Notes: a model not told the origin generated them from the letters alone. A stretch of 64,000 nt of DNA from Phyto melanocephala (GCA_941918925.1 OW799234.1:112071128-112135127), one strand, 5' to 3'. Shown: positions 46,821-60,768, numbered from the stretch's first letter. Translations and numbers: made by a program.

Positions 46821-47711
46821 TTATACCCTTCACACAGTGAAAAAGGGTATATATAGGTTTGTCATTCCGTGTGAAATTTCTACAATTTTCATTTCCGACC
46901 CCATAAAGTATATATTTTCTGAAAGCTTATGAATAGGGGAGTCGATTAAGCTCTGTCAGTCTGTCCGTCTGACCGTCTGTCCGTGTGTATGTTGAAATCA
47001 ACTTTTTGAAGCCCCCCGACATAGGTTGGACCCGGGAAAGGTTTTAAAATATCAGAAATATCGGTATTGAAAATCAGAAACATTGGTACATAAACAACTG
47101 AGATATGAGCAAAAACCCACGACCACCTCGATTTTTTTTTCACAAAAACAACATTACTACAACAACATACATACGTGTATACTGGTTAGAGAAAACGTGG
47201 CATCGAATCCCAGCTGAGCCAAAAAAATTTTTTTTTAATTTTTTTTTTTAATTTTTTTTAAATTTTTTTTTATTTAATATATTATTGATATTTTTTTTTA
47301 TTTAATATATTATTTATATTTTTTTTTATTATTATTTTTTTTTTTTTAAATTTTTTTTTTTTAAAATTTTTTTTTTTTAAATTTTTTTTTTTTAATTTTA
47401 TTTTTATTTTTTTTTTTTGTTTTATATATATTATATATATAATAATTTTTTTTTTAATTTTTTTTTTGAAATTTTTGTTTAAAATTTTTTTTTATAAATT
47501 TTTTTTTTTATTTTTTTTGTTTTGTTTTTTTAACATACATACGTGAATTTATAATTTTACAATGGGATGTTTTTTATATATGTATATTTTTTATATGTAT
47601 GTACGTATTTCATATGGGATGAATGGTGACACAAACTACTGTTATTGCATGACTACACGTTGTGAAGGGTATATAAGATTCGGCACGGCCGAATATAGCG
47701 CTCTTACTTGT
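46821..47711 (+). mobile_element. TTCGGC-hairpin repeat family, 890-bp copy with a T-rich core
   Basis: It starts TTATACCCTTCACACAGTGA and ends with the perfect hairpin ATTCGGCACGGCCGAAT, ATAGCGCTCTTACTTG. The terminal TATACCCTTCAC is inverted near the other end (GTGAAGGGTATATA). Between 47219 and 47530 lies a tract of nearly pure T and A, by far the longest such tract in the family copies here and probably grown by slippage. Confidence 0.85.
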
Positions 47712-50136
47712 TTACATTAGAATGGATAAATAATGTCCTTAGTACGTTGCACGACTTTTGTAGCAAATTGATAATTGTTGAAAAATTTGAAGCTGACAAT
47801 TTTTTGTTTAATTTTTATTTTTGAAAATCCCTACTTCTCTTCCCCAAAACTTAATATTCAAAATTAGGAATTAGTAAAAGTTTAACTAAAAAACGGCTTT
47901 GTTTCACAATATAAAGCGGAAGTTCTGTTTACTCTTAGACAACCATGCTGGGCTCAGTGCAACAACAATTTATGAAAAAATTCCTTTAAATCACTAAACA
48001 AACTATCATTGATAATGAACAAACAAAGAAGAAAAAACCTTGTTGATGAAATGCAACAAAATTACATTAATTTAAATGTTTTTCATTTCACTTAATTTAA
48101 TGCAATTCATGGTAAACAATGCAACCATAAATATAAAGACGAGTAAACAAAGCAACAACTAACTGACAAACGAACAGAGAGTCTACGTCAAAATCAAACA
48201 AGAACCGATGGTTGATAAATATAAATATGTATGTATGTATGTAAGTATGCTTTAAGCGCTTAAACAATCTTTTTAAATGACCAACTTAACGAATTTGGTA
48301 TCAAAATATATTTATATAAATAAAACTAACCTACCCAAATGTAAATTAATTTTGGCTTAACCACGTCAGAAAGACCGATGGACGTACAGACAGCAACGTG
48401 GTAGCGATATAAATAAAGGTAGGAATAAAACAGTATTAAAACGGACAGACCATACCAGACAAAATTTAATCCTTATCCAAAAGCTTAGCACCCGACAACA
48501 AATGATATTTATTTCTATCAAAATGATTAACTTGTTGCACTCGCTGTTGCTGCTGCAGTTAAGTAAAACAGTAGACATGGTTTTTCAACTGTTGTCTAGT
48601 TTCTAGTTTCTTGAAGTATTTGACTGCAGTTGTAGACTGATTTCTGAATTTTATGTGGTAGTATTTATTTGTGCATTTTCTTGCCAAACAGTTCGAGTTG
48701 TTTTTATTGTTTGTATATTTAAAGTTTTAAGGCTATTACAGCTATAAAATTCAAAGTATTACTATTACTTTACCTTTTTTTCTGTAATGACGATATTTTA
48801 GTCGTTACGGTGCCAAGCGTTGTCATTTTTGAAATTTTAAAAAGCAGAACAAACCGAGAAAAAAGAACAATTTAAAGAAAAAGGTACTGAGTTTAAAATT
48901 TTTAACTTTTGATGCTATTTATTTCATATGTAATTATAAATTTCTTTATAAAAATAAAGTAAATTTCCCTCGATTATATTGGGAGCAAAAGGCCTCAAAA
49001 AATGATAATTCTATTAAAAATAATAAATTTATAAAAAAAGCGGCAATTTTAACTTCACGTTGCCAATATATCGTTAGTTGCCAGCAACTGTTGCCTTCTG
49101 GAATGGCTTATTTTACAACAGGCTACTAAATAAAAGTTGGGTTGCTATCGATAATCGACTTGAAAGTCTTTAGATATTTTATTATTGATAGCATCTGGCC
49201 ACAACACCCTTTGAATTTTAAATTATGTTGCTAACAATATGAACACTGCTATGCACCTGACCGAGCACTGACTAGAAAAATTTGCGAGAAAAAATTTTTA
49301 AAAGCACTGAAAACAGTGCTTAAAGCACTGAGTTGACAATGCAAGTGTCAAGCAATATGGCTCCAATATCAACAGCCGGTGCCAGCAATATCATATTTGC
49401 ATAAACATTTTTCAGTATATTAAGTGCAAAAATTCCATTAAATAAAATCTTAAATAACTTGAAAAACTAGCAAAAATATTGTTAAAACAAAATCTGTTGT
49501 AATAGAGTCTGCTTATTAATTGTGTAGACTTTCTTTCCTTAGTACTTTAACTCTCACAGCTGAAATAAATGTCATTTTTAAGCAACAATAGTTGCCACAG
49601 AAGAAAGTAGGTTTGTAAGTTCGGAACTGATTAAACGATTTTTGTTCAAACCCAATGTGATTATGATAACTTTTCATTTAATAGAACACAAAAGTTAGAC
49701 TTTATTGTTAAGCAAAAAGAGAGACCTAACAATGATTTTTTTATCTGTGTTTTCTATTAGAAGAAAACAAACTTCGAAAAAAAGTTTGTTCCATCAGTAT
49801 AAAATTTATTTTTATTCGCTAAGCTTTAACTAATTGTGTCATAACTAATCAAAATTATTTTTTTTTTCAGTTTTTTTGTTCGAACACTTTTTTGGCAAAC
49901 TGTATTGCGCAATATCATAAATTAATACATATTTGTGTAGCTGTCAGCAAATACTTAATTAAGAGTGAAAAACACATGAAATTATTATTACTGTTATTAT
50001 TACAACTACTACACGTAATTTAACAACTTTCATACAAGGGGGCATTGCTTACAAGTCATATTAACAAATTTTTAACGCAGCATATAAATACTTAAGTATA
50101 TTACTTTAAGCAACAATAATAAAAAATTTATTTGTA
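47712..50136. other. Spacer, no gene recognised
   Basis: No exon-like stretch or element boundary was found. Small hairpins such as AAGCACTGAAAACAGTGCTT (49302) occur. Confidence 0.5.
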
Positions 50137-51061
50137 CATTAGGGTGGTAACTTTTCACAATTTTTTGCAGATATCAACCTTCCAAGGCAAATTCGTATAA
50201 GGTATGAAAGAATTTAAAACTTTTCGAGATCACAAAAAAAGATTGCGCACCAAGCGCGTTTAATAAATGCTTTACAACATCTGTATATGTGGCAGCGCAT
50301 AGAGAAAGGGACCTAAGGGTAAAAACAGGTATTGTTCAGGAGAGTCATTTTTAAAGATTAAAAGATTTTTATATTTATTTTAAATTGTTCATAAGGAAAA
50401 AAAAATAAATTTTTTGTAGTTTCGTAAAGTCAAGTTATTTTGTTAATTTAGTAGGGGAAAAAATGAAAATAAATAAATTTTACCGTTAGGTCCCTTTCTA
50501 GTTGCGCTTAAAATCGTCGACTTCACTTTTATAAAACGCGCATATCTCTGGGAGGGAACACTTTTGGGACATGGGATCGGTCTCATTCGATGCTCAGATG
50601 TTGTCCACATCAAAAAAAAAAAAAAAAAAAAAAGTGCAAATTGTTTTTTTAATTATTATTATTATTTTTATTTGTTGTGCATGGTTTAAAATTTGATTTT
50701 CACACCAAAGTTTTTACAAAAATTATTTTGAAAGATTAAAAAAGGCATTAATAAGTTTAACGAAAGCCTACGAGCGATTCTTCAAACATTGGGTACGTAG
50801 AACGTGTTATTTAAGTAGTGCAAGAAAAACGCTGAAATTGGAGTTTATTTCCTTAAATACCTGGTCATAACCATATATTGTTATTTGTATTCATACAAAT
50901 TATTTGAAAAGCAATAAAAAATATAAAATGCTTTTTGGAAAACGCATTAGGTGCGTAAAGTTTTTTTTCCAAATAAATCTAAATGTTTTTATTATCAAAA
51001 CAATATTGCCCGTAAGATTGACTCTTGGGAAAATTACTTCAAAACAAGTTATACCCTAATG
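50137..51061. mobile_element. Probable non-autonomous TA-target element
   Basis: CATTAGGGTGGTAACTT at the left is inverted, with one gap, at the right (AAGTTATACCCTAATG to 51061). TA flanks both ends. An inner pair of inverse blocks, AGAAAGGGACCTAAGGG near 50303 and CGTTAGGTCCCTTTCT near 50484, adds structure. No transposase frame is present. The assignment to Tc1/mariner rests on TA alone. Confidence 0.5.
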
Positions 51062-51334
51062 TACGTATACGTATATAAATAAAATATATTTATAAATTAA
51101 TAATAAAAAAAAATAGTAAATGAAAAATTATTGGAATTTTATAATAAAAAACAAAATGTTAATGAAAAAAATGTTAATGAAAAAATTAAAAAAAAAATTA
51201 TTAAAACTCATTATAATTGGGCCCTTAATTATGAAAGTGTTAACTTAATAAGTTCAATATGATTTTCATGATATTGTCAAAAATAAAAAATGTAAAGAAT
51301 GTTTGTTACTTCTACGTTTAATGGAAATTGTTTA

Positions 51335-51920
51335 CCCAGCATTTACACATGAAAGTAATTTCATGAAAACCGCAATACACTCACACTTCTTCACTAACAC
51401 AGATTTCAACGATTTTTTCAAGAATGTAAATTATGGCGTTTTCATGAAAGTAAAGTGACAAATGGTAAACACTGTTGCCTACTAATAAAACTTGTACAAA
51501 TTTACAGGATTGTGATAAAATATAATAGTGAATATAACTTATTTTTGTGTAAATGACAATATTTATAATATTTATTCTTCAAATATACATCAAGAATAGT
51601 ATTAATGTAATTTTAAAACAATAATTTTATTAAAAATTAACAAAAATTATTTTTTTCAACTATTGCCTTTTAAATTTGTGTATGAAATATTCTTGGTAAC
51701 TCTAAAGGTAGTAAAAAATGGAGGCAAATTAAACTCATCAATGTAAAATGTATAGCAATTATTGCGACTCTACGCTTCGACGACATTTTCAAAATGAAAT
51801 TTCACTTTCCTGTGTAAACACACAAGAAATTTACATGAAAATGGACTATTTCATAGACATTTTTATTTATAATACGTATACAGAAATTTCATGAAATCAC
51901 TTTCATGTGAAAATGCAGGG
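51335..51920. mobile_element. MITE with 34-bp inverted repeats and TTA target
   Basis: The ends read CCCAGCATTTACACATGAAA (left) and, inverted, CCCTGCATTTTCACATGAAA (right). The match continues through TTTCATGAAA with about three mismatches in 34. TTA stands outside both ends (51332-51334 and 51921-51923). TCATGAAA words recur inside. No coding frame is present. Confidence 0.8.
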
Positions 51921-51923
51921 TTA

Positions 51924-52583
51924 GTGTCAAATATAAAAATGGTTTTAGTCGAACATTTTTTAAAATTGAGTTTAATAGTTATTAAAAAAATATGTCGACG
52001 ACAGTAAAGACAAATACGGTATTACGTGTTTGTGTAAACTTATGAAAATAGTGCCGTTATATTTTCTTACACCTGTAGTGCAATTCACTAACTTATTTTA
52101 ACGATAATCGTCTCGTCTTAAATCGATTTCGGTATGAAGTAACATATTTTAACCACAGTTGTTATTGTTATCTAAACGGCAATAATTAATTTTGTTGCTG
52201 TTTATTTTATCGACAAAAAGTTTAATTTTGTACCCGACTTAAAAACCACTTGTTTTAGTCCCGGCTATGGCGCCACTCACTACCTGTGTGAGGGATGTTG
52301 GTGGTGAATTTATTTAGACACTTTTTATGACAAGGATGCCACTTTAATGTAACAGTTGTCAAGTATCGTTAAAAAGTATTTATTGAATCGTTAAATCGAT
52401 AGTGCAAACAATAACAAGTGTCGACAAATTTAACGATTGTCGGATCGTTGATAGTTAGTGAATCGCACCACTGTTTTCATCATACGAAATTATTAAAGTT
52501 TTATTTTGTGTATTGATGCTGTTAAGTTCCTTCGATGCAATGTTTGCAAAATGTTCAATAGTAGCACAGAAAACAATTAATCT
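51924..52583. other. Spacer, no gene recognised
   Basis: AT-rich DNA with several ATCGAT/AACGAT words but no exon, repeat end or RNA gene that I can support. Confidence 0.45.
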
Positions 52584-52714
52584 GGGGTCGAATTACGGCA
52601 TTCGAACGTGATCGAAATTGTAAAATTCTTATTAGAATCTCTATACCTAAAGCACAGCGAACTCAATCGTTCGAGTAAAATATCGATCGTCATCGAATGC
52701 CGTAATTCGGCCCC
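52584..52714. mobile_element. Palindromic 130-bp MITE, copy B
   Basis: It starts GGGGTCGAATTACGGCATTC and ends CGTAATTCGGCCCC. It is almost identical to the copy at 10033-10162, and its ends pair better than those of copy A, so it is closer to the intact form. No clear target duplication is seen. Confidence 0.85.
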
Positions 52715-55199
52715 TGGATTTCAATTAAAAAATTAATATTATCAATCAAAAATTTATATATTTTTGCTCAAAATAATATTATTAGTTAAATAAAAATTAA
52801 GTTTAAAGAAAATATATAAAAAAATTTAATTAAACTAGTATTAAAAAATTAATTAAAATTTCTATAACTTTTAAAACAATTTTAATTAGTTTAATCACCT
52901 CTATAATTAAAATTTTTTAATTATTTTAATAAAGTTTTATTTGTATCAGTAACTCTAGTATAAAATGGATAAGATTGCTGAAAAATTAGCCTAATAAGAT
53001 GTTTTAAAAAACTGTTTTATATAATTCTGAATTCCACATTATAAATCTTTCACCTAAAAGAGGACCAAAAATATATGGATATTTTGGATTATTTCCACTA
53101 TATGTGACCACTAGACCAAAAACGGAAGAAAAATATAATGATATTATGAGTTCCTTAGTCCACATCCATTTAGTTTTTTAAAATATTTCATGAATCTTAC
53201 AATGTAAAAGCTATAAAAAAACGAATGAATTCTTTTAAATAGTTCGTTTATTGTATTGGATTTGACGTTGAAAAAAAAAAACAATGTTGCATTTGTGATT
53301 GCTGATCTTGGTGCTGTTTCACTTAATTACGTAAATATTTAAAATATTTTATCACAACAAACCGGTGGTAAATTTGGGCGACATCGTCACAATAGCATTT
53401 TCACCAATAAATCATTGCCACAAAAATCAATATCAAGTCGAAATTTGCACGAAATTATCGTAAATAAAAATTTCATTCATTAATCCACGCGACAATGGCA
53501 CAAACAAAGGGAGTTATAAATACATGACAACATCATTGAACAGTCACTATACATATGAAAATTTAAACATTTTCTGTTATGAGTTCATTACTGTACATAA
53601 AAGTCCGCTAATGAATCATGATGATATTATTGTTAATACGCGGAGGCCTACGAGTAACATCAAAGTTTGAAAATTTACTTTAAAAATTGATATATGAGGC
53701 CAAAGAGAATTTATCATGATGAAATGACTGAACATTTGCGTTTGTCACGATGAATCATGATAACGATCGGCTCCGGGAATGCTATGACAATTCCGAACAA
53801 TTTAATTCCACTCGAAAAACAGAATAGACACGATTCTCAATGCACTTATTTGGAGTTAGTGTTAAAAGTTATTGAGCGAACTTATTTTTAACGAATTTCG
53901 CAAGTTCGCTTATTTGTTATTTATGCAAAACACTTGATAGAGGTATGTAGCCTAATGAGCAATAGAGTAGGGTAAAACAAAAAACCATTGATGTGTAAAG
54001 AAGAACTTTTGCATTTTTTTTCGCAATTCTAAAACTAGTGACGTGAATAGCTTTATTGTTTGGTGCAAATTAACAAAGTATGGATACAATTTTCCTTTTC
54101 ATATTTTTTAGTATTGTTTTATATTTTTTTTAACGTTTTGTGCGACAATTGCCATCATTTGTATGCTAATTTGAAAATTAGAAAGTGCACCAAAAAAATT
54201 GTTTGAATTTGTAATTTTTAATAAATTAAGTCATTATAAATAAATGAAAATTTAAAATGTATATATACATACATATAACTTTATAAGCACATATTTTTTG
54301 GTCGGCTTGTATTTGAATTAATAATATCAGGAAGATGATAATAGCAGCTGATAAGGTACCAGTTTAATTTTATTTTTTTTTTATTTTTTATATTTTCTGC
54401 CTTCAAACGAAATGTGCAGTTATTTTCATTCAATGACTTTATTTGTCTGCACTTAAAAAGATAAAAAACAATAATTTGATTAAAAATTATTATATTAGAA
54501 ATGGAATTATATAGCCTGAATAAAAAATAAATAAAACTGATGAATTATTCAATCATAACAAATCAGATAAAATGTATTTTTATTTATTTTTTTTGTTTCC
54601 ATTAAATTCAGGAATGTATACATTCAAATGCATAGTCGCGCAGTGGTAATAAAGAGGTGTTTTATATGAACATCGACTTAAATTATCAGACAGAATTCCG
54701 GCGTAACGTAATTTTTTCTACAAATTGACAACAAAAATATGTCGCAGAATTCAGTCGCGAGATATAATTAATGTTATTTTTTAGAACGTATTTTTTATAT
54801 TTTCATTTTAGGGCACTCACTCGCTCAACATTTGATACCATATTTTTAAAGCAGTCCGCAGTTTATTACTGGGTCGCGGGTTAATTGTCACTAAAATTTT
54901 ATATATATTTATTATTATTATATTAAAATGAAAACAAACTTACTTTATGAAATTTTTGTTTGTTGCTAATTCCAAAAATAATGCAAGTGACGCTTTTTCT
55001 ATATATTTTCCCAGTTAACTGTTTGTGCAAAGTGCCGAAAAAATTTATCATATTTATAATAGGTACAAGGAAAATTTATCTAATTATTTGGAATTTGAAA
55101 GTAATATTTTCTTATTTTTTAATTGTTTTATACAAAGTGGTAAGAATATTCAAAACTTTAAATAAATTATTCAATATTAAGTGTTTATTTTTATTGAAA
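52715..55199. other. Spacer, no gene recognised
   Basis: AT-rich DNA, partly almost pure A and T (52730-52960). No exon, RNA gene or element end could be supported. Confidence 0.5.
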
Positions 55200-57070
55200 A
55201 TGGGTAGAAATAAGCGTTGCAGCTCTGATGAAAGAACCATAGCTAATAACTTAAGGGGAGAAGGAAAATCGTTAAGACAACTTTCAAAAAGCCTGGGAAG
55301 TTACGTGAACTTTGTCTAAAATGCATTAAAATGAAAAAAAAATGAACAGAAAGTCATGGTAGACCATACAAAACATGTCCAGCTGCTGATCGTTCATTCT
55401 CGCCTTAATTCTAAGAGAGAAAATCGGCAATGTAGTCAGCGCTCTAACTAAGCTACGACGTCTTCGAGAAGCTAATTTATAGTGTTTTTAGAGGTTATAG
55501 TGTTTTCATACATTAAGTTAAAACCTGGCTTTAATATTAAAATTGTGAACAGCTGATTTTACGTTCACACTACAAGTTTAATTAAATCAGGTTTTAATTC
55601 ACAGTATGTCTAATAAATTTATTGAAAATAAAATTAATTTATCGTAGAAATAACTGTATTTCTTGCAGTATTTTTTAATGTTTTTGTTATAATTTTTTTT
55701 TTTGGCAAACAGTATATCAGCTGTTTTAGTTTGTATGAAAAATGCGCTGAAAAAAGATTTCTTTTCTGTAAATTAATATTTGAAAATTATGGAGATATAT
55801 TTTTTGTATTGTTGCTGCTCATCCATTGTTTTTGTTCTGTTTGATTTATTTTACTTGTTTAACTATTTCTTATCAGCTACTTTTAATCCTTTTAACTTGG
55901 TAGCACTGACCTAAGTAAAACGAAAACAAGGTTGTATTTCGTAAAGTCTACTTAAAATCAAAATTAAAAAAAGGTTTTAATGATTGGTTTTAACGTTAAA
56001 ATCAAATGTTGTTGTTTTAAAACCTTAAGTGTGAAAATACTATTATATTTTTCCAAAGAACATTTAAACTGGTGCGGTAGTAAATGTGAAAAAAGTGAAG
56101 TGACGAAACAAAAATAAACTTGTTTGCAAATGAATATCAGAAGAACTTTCGTCTCCTAAAAGGAAAAGACTCCTTTCTGATTAGGCAAGTCTCGGAAGAA
56201 GGAAGGAAGAAGGAAGAAACTTGCTCATATTTGAGTACACATTTGTCTGTACTCGGCAAGTACGAGCAAGTTTTTATTGAGAAACCAACAACAAAAAAGA
56301 AATGTCAAAAAAAACAAACAAGAGTTCTATATTCGGCCGTGCCAAATCTTATATACCCTTCACAACATATAGTCATGCAACAACAATTGTTTATATCACC
56401 ATTAATCTCATATGAAATACGTACATACATACATATAAAAAACATACATATATAAAAATATCCCATTGTAATATTATAAATTGAGTTTACTTATGTGTTT
56501 CAAAAAAAAAAAAATAAATTAAAAATAAAACAATAAAAATATAAATAATATATAAAATAAAAAAATTTTTTTGGCTCATTCTAAACAGTATACCACGTTT
56601 GTATGTATGTGTTGTATGTTGTTGTTGTTAAAAAGGACGAGGTGGCCGTGGTTTTTTGCTCATATCTCAGTTGTTTGCGTACCAATGTTTCTGATTTTCA
56701 ATACCGATCTATTCCCGAATATTTCTGATATTTTAATACTGGGTCCAGGTGATGTCGTGGGGCTTCAGAAAGTTGATTTCAACAAAATGATAATTGTAGA
56801 AATTTCACACGGAATGACAAACCTATGAATACCCTTTTTCACTGTGTGAAGGGTATAAAAAGTAATAGAGAACGAAACTTGGGCAAGTTAATTGCTGAGT
56901 CTGAACGTGGAAGCAAGTTCAAAGGAAAATAAAAGAAAATAAAAAACTAACAATAAAAATTATTAAGCATGGCGGCGCATTGGTTGAGAAACAGTTCAGG
57001 GAGAACAACGTCCATCTTTTAAGTTGTCGTAGTCAATTCCACAACTTGAACCCGATAGAAAAACTTCAGG
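55200..57070 (+). pseudogene. Tc1-like transposase remnant, broken and interrupted
   Basis: ATG at 55200 opens MGRNKRCSSDERTIANNLRG and EGKSLRQLSKSLGSYVNFV, a Tc1-type helix-turn-helix domain ended by a stop. GRPYKTCPAADR (about 55355) and VVSALTKLRRLREANL (about 55430) continue it in other frames. After about 1.4 kb of unrelated DNA, which includes the hairpin-family copy at 56315-56860, come KHGGALVEKQFRENNVHLL and HNLNPIEKL (56967-57065), the NPIE block before the last catalytic residue. The catalytic centre is lost. Confidence 0.6.
56315..56860 (-). mobile_element. TTCGGC-hairpin repeat family, 546-bp copy inside the Tc1 remnant
   Basis: Read on +, it begins AACAAGAGTTCTATATTCGG, CCGTGCCAAATCTTATATAC and ends CACTGTGTGAAGGGTATAAA, so it lies opposite to the copies at 28978 and 46821. 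The same inner blocks appear (CGAGGTGGCCGTGGTTTTTT, TTTCACACGGAATGACAAAC). Its hairpin has one broken pair (GCCAAAT). Confidence 0.8.
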
Positions 57071-58534
57071 GTATAGAATAGAGACCATTTTAGATGTTCT
57101 AAAAAAAATTTATAAAATATAAATGAAGTATATAATTAATGTGTTTAGTAATAAAATGGACCTGTTTTTGTTTTTTGTAGAAATACAATTTACATTACTT
57201 GTTAAATTTGATATTTTGTGGCCATTATGAATAATTATGATACTTAGAAGATGTTAAAAAAACAATTTCTTTATATGATTTTTTATTAAATTTTGATAAA
57301 GATGTCTATAGTCAACGATCTTAAGACACAAAACATCATTTTATAAAATGTTGAATGTCTGTCTGTCTTTCTTCACTTGATTTGCTCAAAAGCTGTTGAA
57401 ATGATTTTGATAAAATTTTGTATGGAGATACCATGATACATACCTTCGTTAACATATATTTCGATATATCTAACTTCTAACAGAAAATACAATAATGACG
57501 AAATTACAGTATTTGAATAATTTTAATAGAACTAGAAAGTTATTAGGAAATTATTACAATATACAGACATAATTTATAAAATTTTTTTCACCTTGACAGA
57601 TTTAGCTAATATTTAAACCCCAACTAACGAAATAATTAAATAAGTTTGAAATTTTAAAGGTCAATAAAACTGGTTTTCTATGAAAATTTGTTTTATAAAT
57701 CTTTTAAAAAGCTGTTTTAATTTTTATGAATTAGACTTGGACATAGGCACGTCTAACACAGACAGAAAGATAAAATTAAAGTATCAAAATAAACAAATTT
57801 GTAAATCTAGTCTACTATGCATATCTTCTTCTCCTTTATCTAAAGTAATAAAGGATATTAAAAATATCAGTGTGTTTTGCTTTAAGCTCTAGTCATTTAA
57901 AAAAAATCATGTATCATATTATATCTAATAATAAAAATTCTATTGTATTTAATTTAAACTCAACCAGTGGCCATAAAAAAAATAGTTAAATAAATTATGT
58001 GTCTGGTAATTAAAAACTAGAACAAACGGAAATACAATTAGAGACACGAGTGGAACAAAAAGTGCAATGAAAAAAAAAACAGAATTTCTTTTCAGCAGAC
58101 TACGTGACATTACAGGCACTCAAAGAGGGTATATTGTGAATGCCAACAGCAAGCTATTGAGTAAAACACTTGAGTCAATCGACCAGTCAAGCAGTTAGCT
58201 TATTAAAATTTAAAGCTACCTTAACACTAATTAAGTTTGACAACAGATTAAAAGTAAAATATCAATAAATTTTTAATTTCAAAGAGAGTTTTTGCAAAGT
58301 GGATTTAAATCAAATCTAATATATTAAATGATTCTTTTAATATTATATCCTTTAACCCAATTTGTTGTTGGTTATTTGTAGTTCAATTCAGATTTTAATT
58401 CAGATGGTGTCAAGGCAACCTAACAAGATAGAAACAGATGCAAAGTGCACTATTTAATAAAAGTTCTTCTATCTACACCAATAAACAACTAATTGTTGTT
58501 GCTACTATTTGCTTCTACACAGTATGTCTATGTA
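57071..58534. other. Spacer, no gene recognised
   Basis: AT-rich, all frames short. GTCTGTCTGTCTTTCTTCAC near 57358 looks like the common end of dipteran dispersed repeats, but the flanks are too decayed to place it. Confidence 0.45.
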
Positions 58535-59108
58535 AAGGGTGGTTAAAAAATAGGGCCAATGTTGTTGTCGAATTATCTCATCCATTAGCTCTTGAATTGT
58601 TGCTGGCTTATCGACATACTTCTTTTCTTTCAAATAACCCCAAAGAAATAAGTCCAACGTTGTCAAATCACATGATCTTGGCGGCCTATTGACATCGCCA
58701 CCACGTGAGATAACTCAGCTGTGTGCCAAGTGGAACCGTCCTTGTATGTGTTGAAACCAAATATCGTCCACATCCATATTTTCCAATTCGGTCCATAAAA
58801 AGTCCGTTATCATCTCACGATAGCGAACACCATTCACAACTGCCTGACCAGCCTCATTTTGGAAAAAATATGGCCCGATGATTCCGCCAGTCCATTTTCA
58901 GATGATTTTCTTCGATATGCATTTTGATTTGAACGCCCATTTACATAATAAGCCTGAATAGCTTTAACACGTTGCTCGATTGTGTATCTTTCCATGGTTC
59001 AAATTGAGTAATTCTGACATTGAGAAATGTCAAATGAAACGCCGAAAAAAACTTAACGTTTAGGTGTGGTTCACATTCAACATCGTCCCTTAAAATTTAA
59101 CCACCCTT
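58535..59108 (-). mobile_element. mariner-type deletion derivative with TA target duplication
   Basis: The ends AAGGGTGGTTAAA (58535) and TTTAACCACCCTT (59108) are perfect 13-bp inverse copies, and a second matched block (TGTTG and CAACA) lies further in. TA is duplicated outside. On the - strand, from ATG near 58995, MERYTIEQRVKAIQAYYVNG starts a transposase. After a deletion come GLAESSGHIFSKMRLV (about 58880), DGSTWHTAELSHVV (about 58735) and a KKRSMSISQQQF-like end. These are pieces of a Tc1/mariner-superfamily transposase in several frames with stops, so it is inactive. Confidence 0.75.
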
Positions 59109-60768
59109 TATGTATGCAGTATGTTTTAGCAAAGTGAATATAAGAATACATGTAGATGTGGCATTAGAAAATTACATTATACAGCAAAGGAAATGCAATT
59201 CTATAAGCCCGCTTTATTAAATTTTATTTGAACGTAACAGTAAATAAAAAAGTAAGAAGCTAGTTATTTTGTATAGGAACAAACATACATATATATTTGT
59301 ATATCAATTGTATATTATGTATGTATAGTAATTTTATTATTGTATTGGCTAATAAGACAGTATATGAGTGGACAAAAGAACGTGTGGTCGAACACACAAA
59401 CGGATGACATAATTAAATTGACATGCGTAATGAAAAATAATATAGAAAAAAATATATATAAAATTGAAACTGAACTGTATGGTTGATTAGAGAGACAATA
59501 TGTTGTAAGTACGCACATATTTTTCTTTTTTTTATTTGTGTAATAATAAAAAAATGTAAGACCACCAAGAAGTTTGATGTTTAGACTTTAATTGACTGCT
59601 GGTCTAAGTTACTTGTATACTTATGCCTAAAAAAGAAAGTCAATTATGTTTTAAATATACATGAGAAACTTTAAAATAATTGTAGTTTAACGCCCTTTTT
59701 ATACACGAGTGTATATAGAAGAGTAAATTTAAAAAATGAAGGGAAAAGGCGTTGAAAACTTAAGAAGCTCACACGATAAATGTTCACGTAACTTTAAGTT
59801 TGAACTGGGTAGAGTTTTATTAAAGACAACATGGACTGTATTTCATTACCTTTCAGTTTATGGTACAATATATGATTTACACTACAACCTTTTGATTTAA
59901 TTTAAGTTGAAAACTTTTTTTAATTTAATAGTTTTAAATTTAGTAACTTTAAACTAAATCATAGCTACCACTCCCACTCTTATGTTATCTATTTCCAAGA
60001 ATAAATTAGGCTACGAATCACTGCCTCAACTGCTACATGCACCGAATTCAGCTACCAGTAACTTTTTCTTTTTTATATAAGACTGCGTTTAAAGGTCCGC
60101 TTTGGCATCGTGTCAATATGGTAAGAAAGCTCTAACTCAGTTTTTGTATCAAGACAGGCCAATCCTTCAAAATGTTCGAAGCCAAGACTAGTGGAGAGTT
60201 ATTAGGCTCTTGTGAAAAGCGAATTAAAGAGCACAAAAAAGGTGTCTTACAATATGAAAAATTTTAAAAACATATTGTCAACTCTTTAATGACATAATTA
60301 TTAGAAAGGTCCACAAGTTTATAAGTAGTGGTTAGAACTATATAATTTATAATTTTCTGTGACCTTTAATATAATATCAATTTAATAAAAAAAATAAATA
60401 AAAACTCGAAGGTCAGCCATTTGCAAATTCTTGAATTTTATATATGTTAAGATTTTTCCGATATCACGCCTTAGCAACGAAGTACGTTGAGTTTTTTTTT
60501 TACTTTAACAAAAAATCTATATTTTTGGTATTTTACTTTTTTAATTTTGAGAAAAAAATTAAAAGATATAAAAAATTTAACTAAAAAAGTTTAAAAAAAA
60601 AGTTAAAATATCGCCGCAAAAAATTATTAATTGCAACTAGTTGCCATATTTTCTAAGACATAGCAGAACAAATGGCAATTTTGTTTCATAAACCTTGGGT
60701 TAAAATTTATAGGCAAAAGAAGCTTCCCATTAGCTTTTTGCCCACTTTTAGATTGAAGTATAGTTATA
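59109..60768. other. Spacer, no gene recognised
   Basis: AT-rich DNA. TATATAAGACTGCG near 60074 resembles a TATA box with a downstream start, but no gene follows that I can read. Confidence 0.45.

Noticed and set aside
52730..52960. Almost pure A/T stretch that could be an origin or matrix-attachment site
   Set aside because: Composition alone is not evidence in a genome this AT-rich.
55410..55470. A perfect-looking tRNA A-box (TAGCTTAGTTAGAGCGCTGA) on the - strand
   Set aside because: No B-box or tRNA fold follows, and the + strand reads as a Tc1 transposase piece (LTKLRRLREANL), so the match is coincidence.
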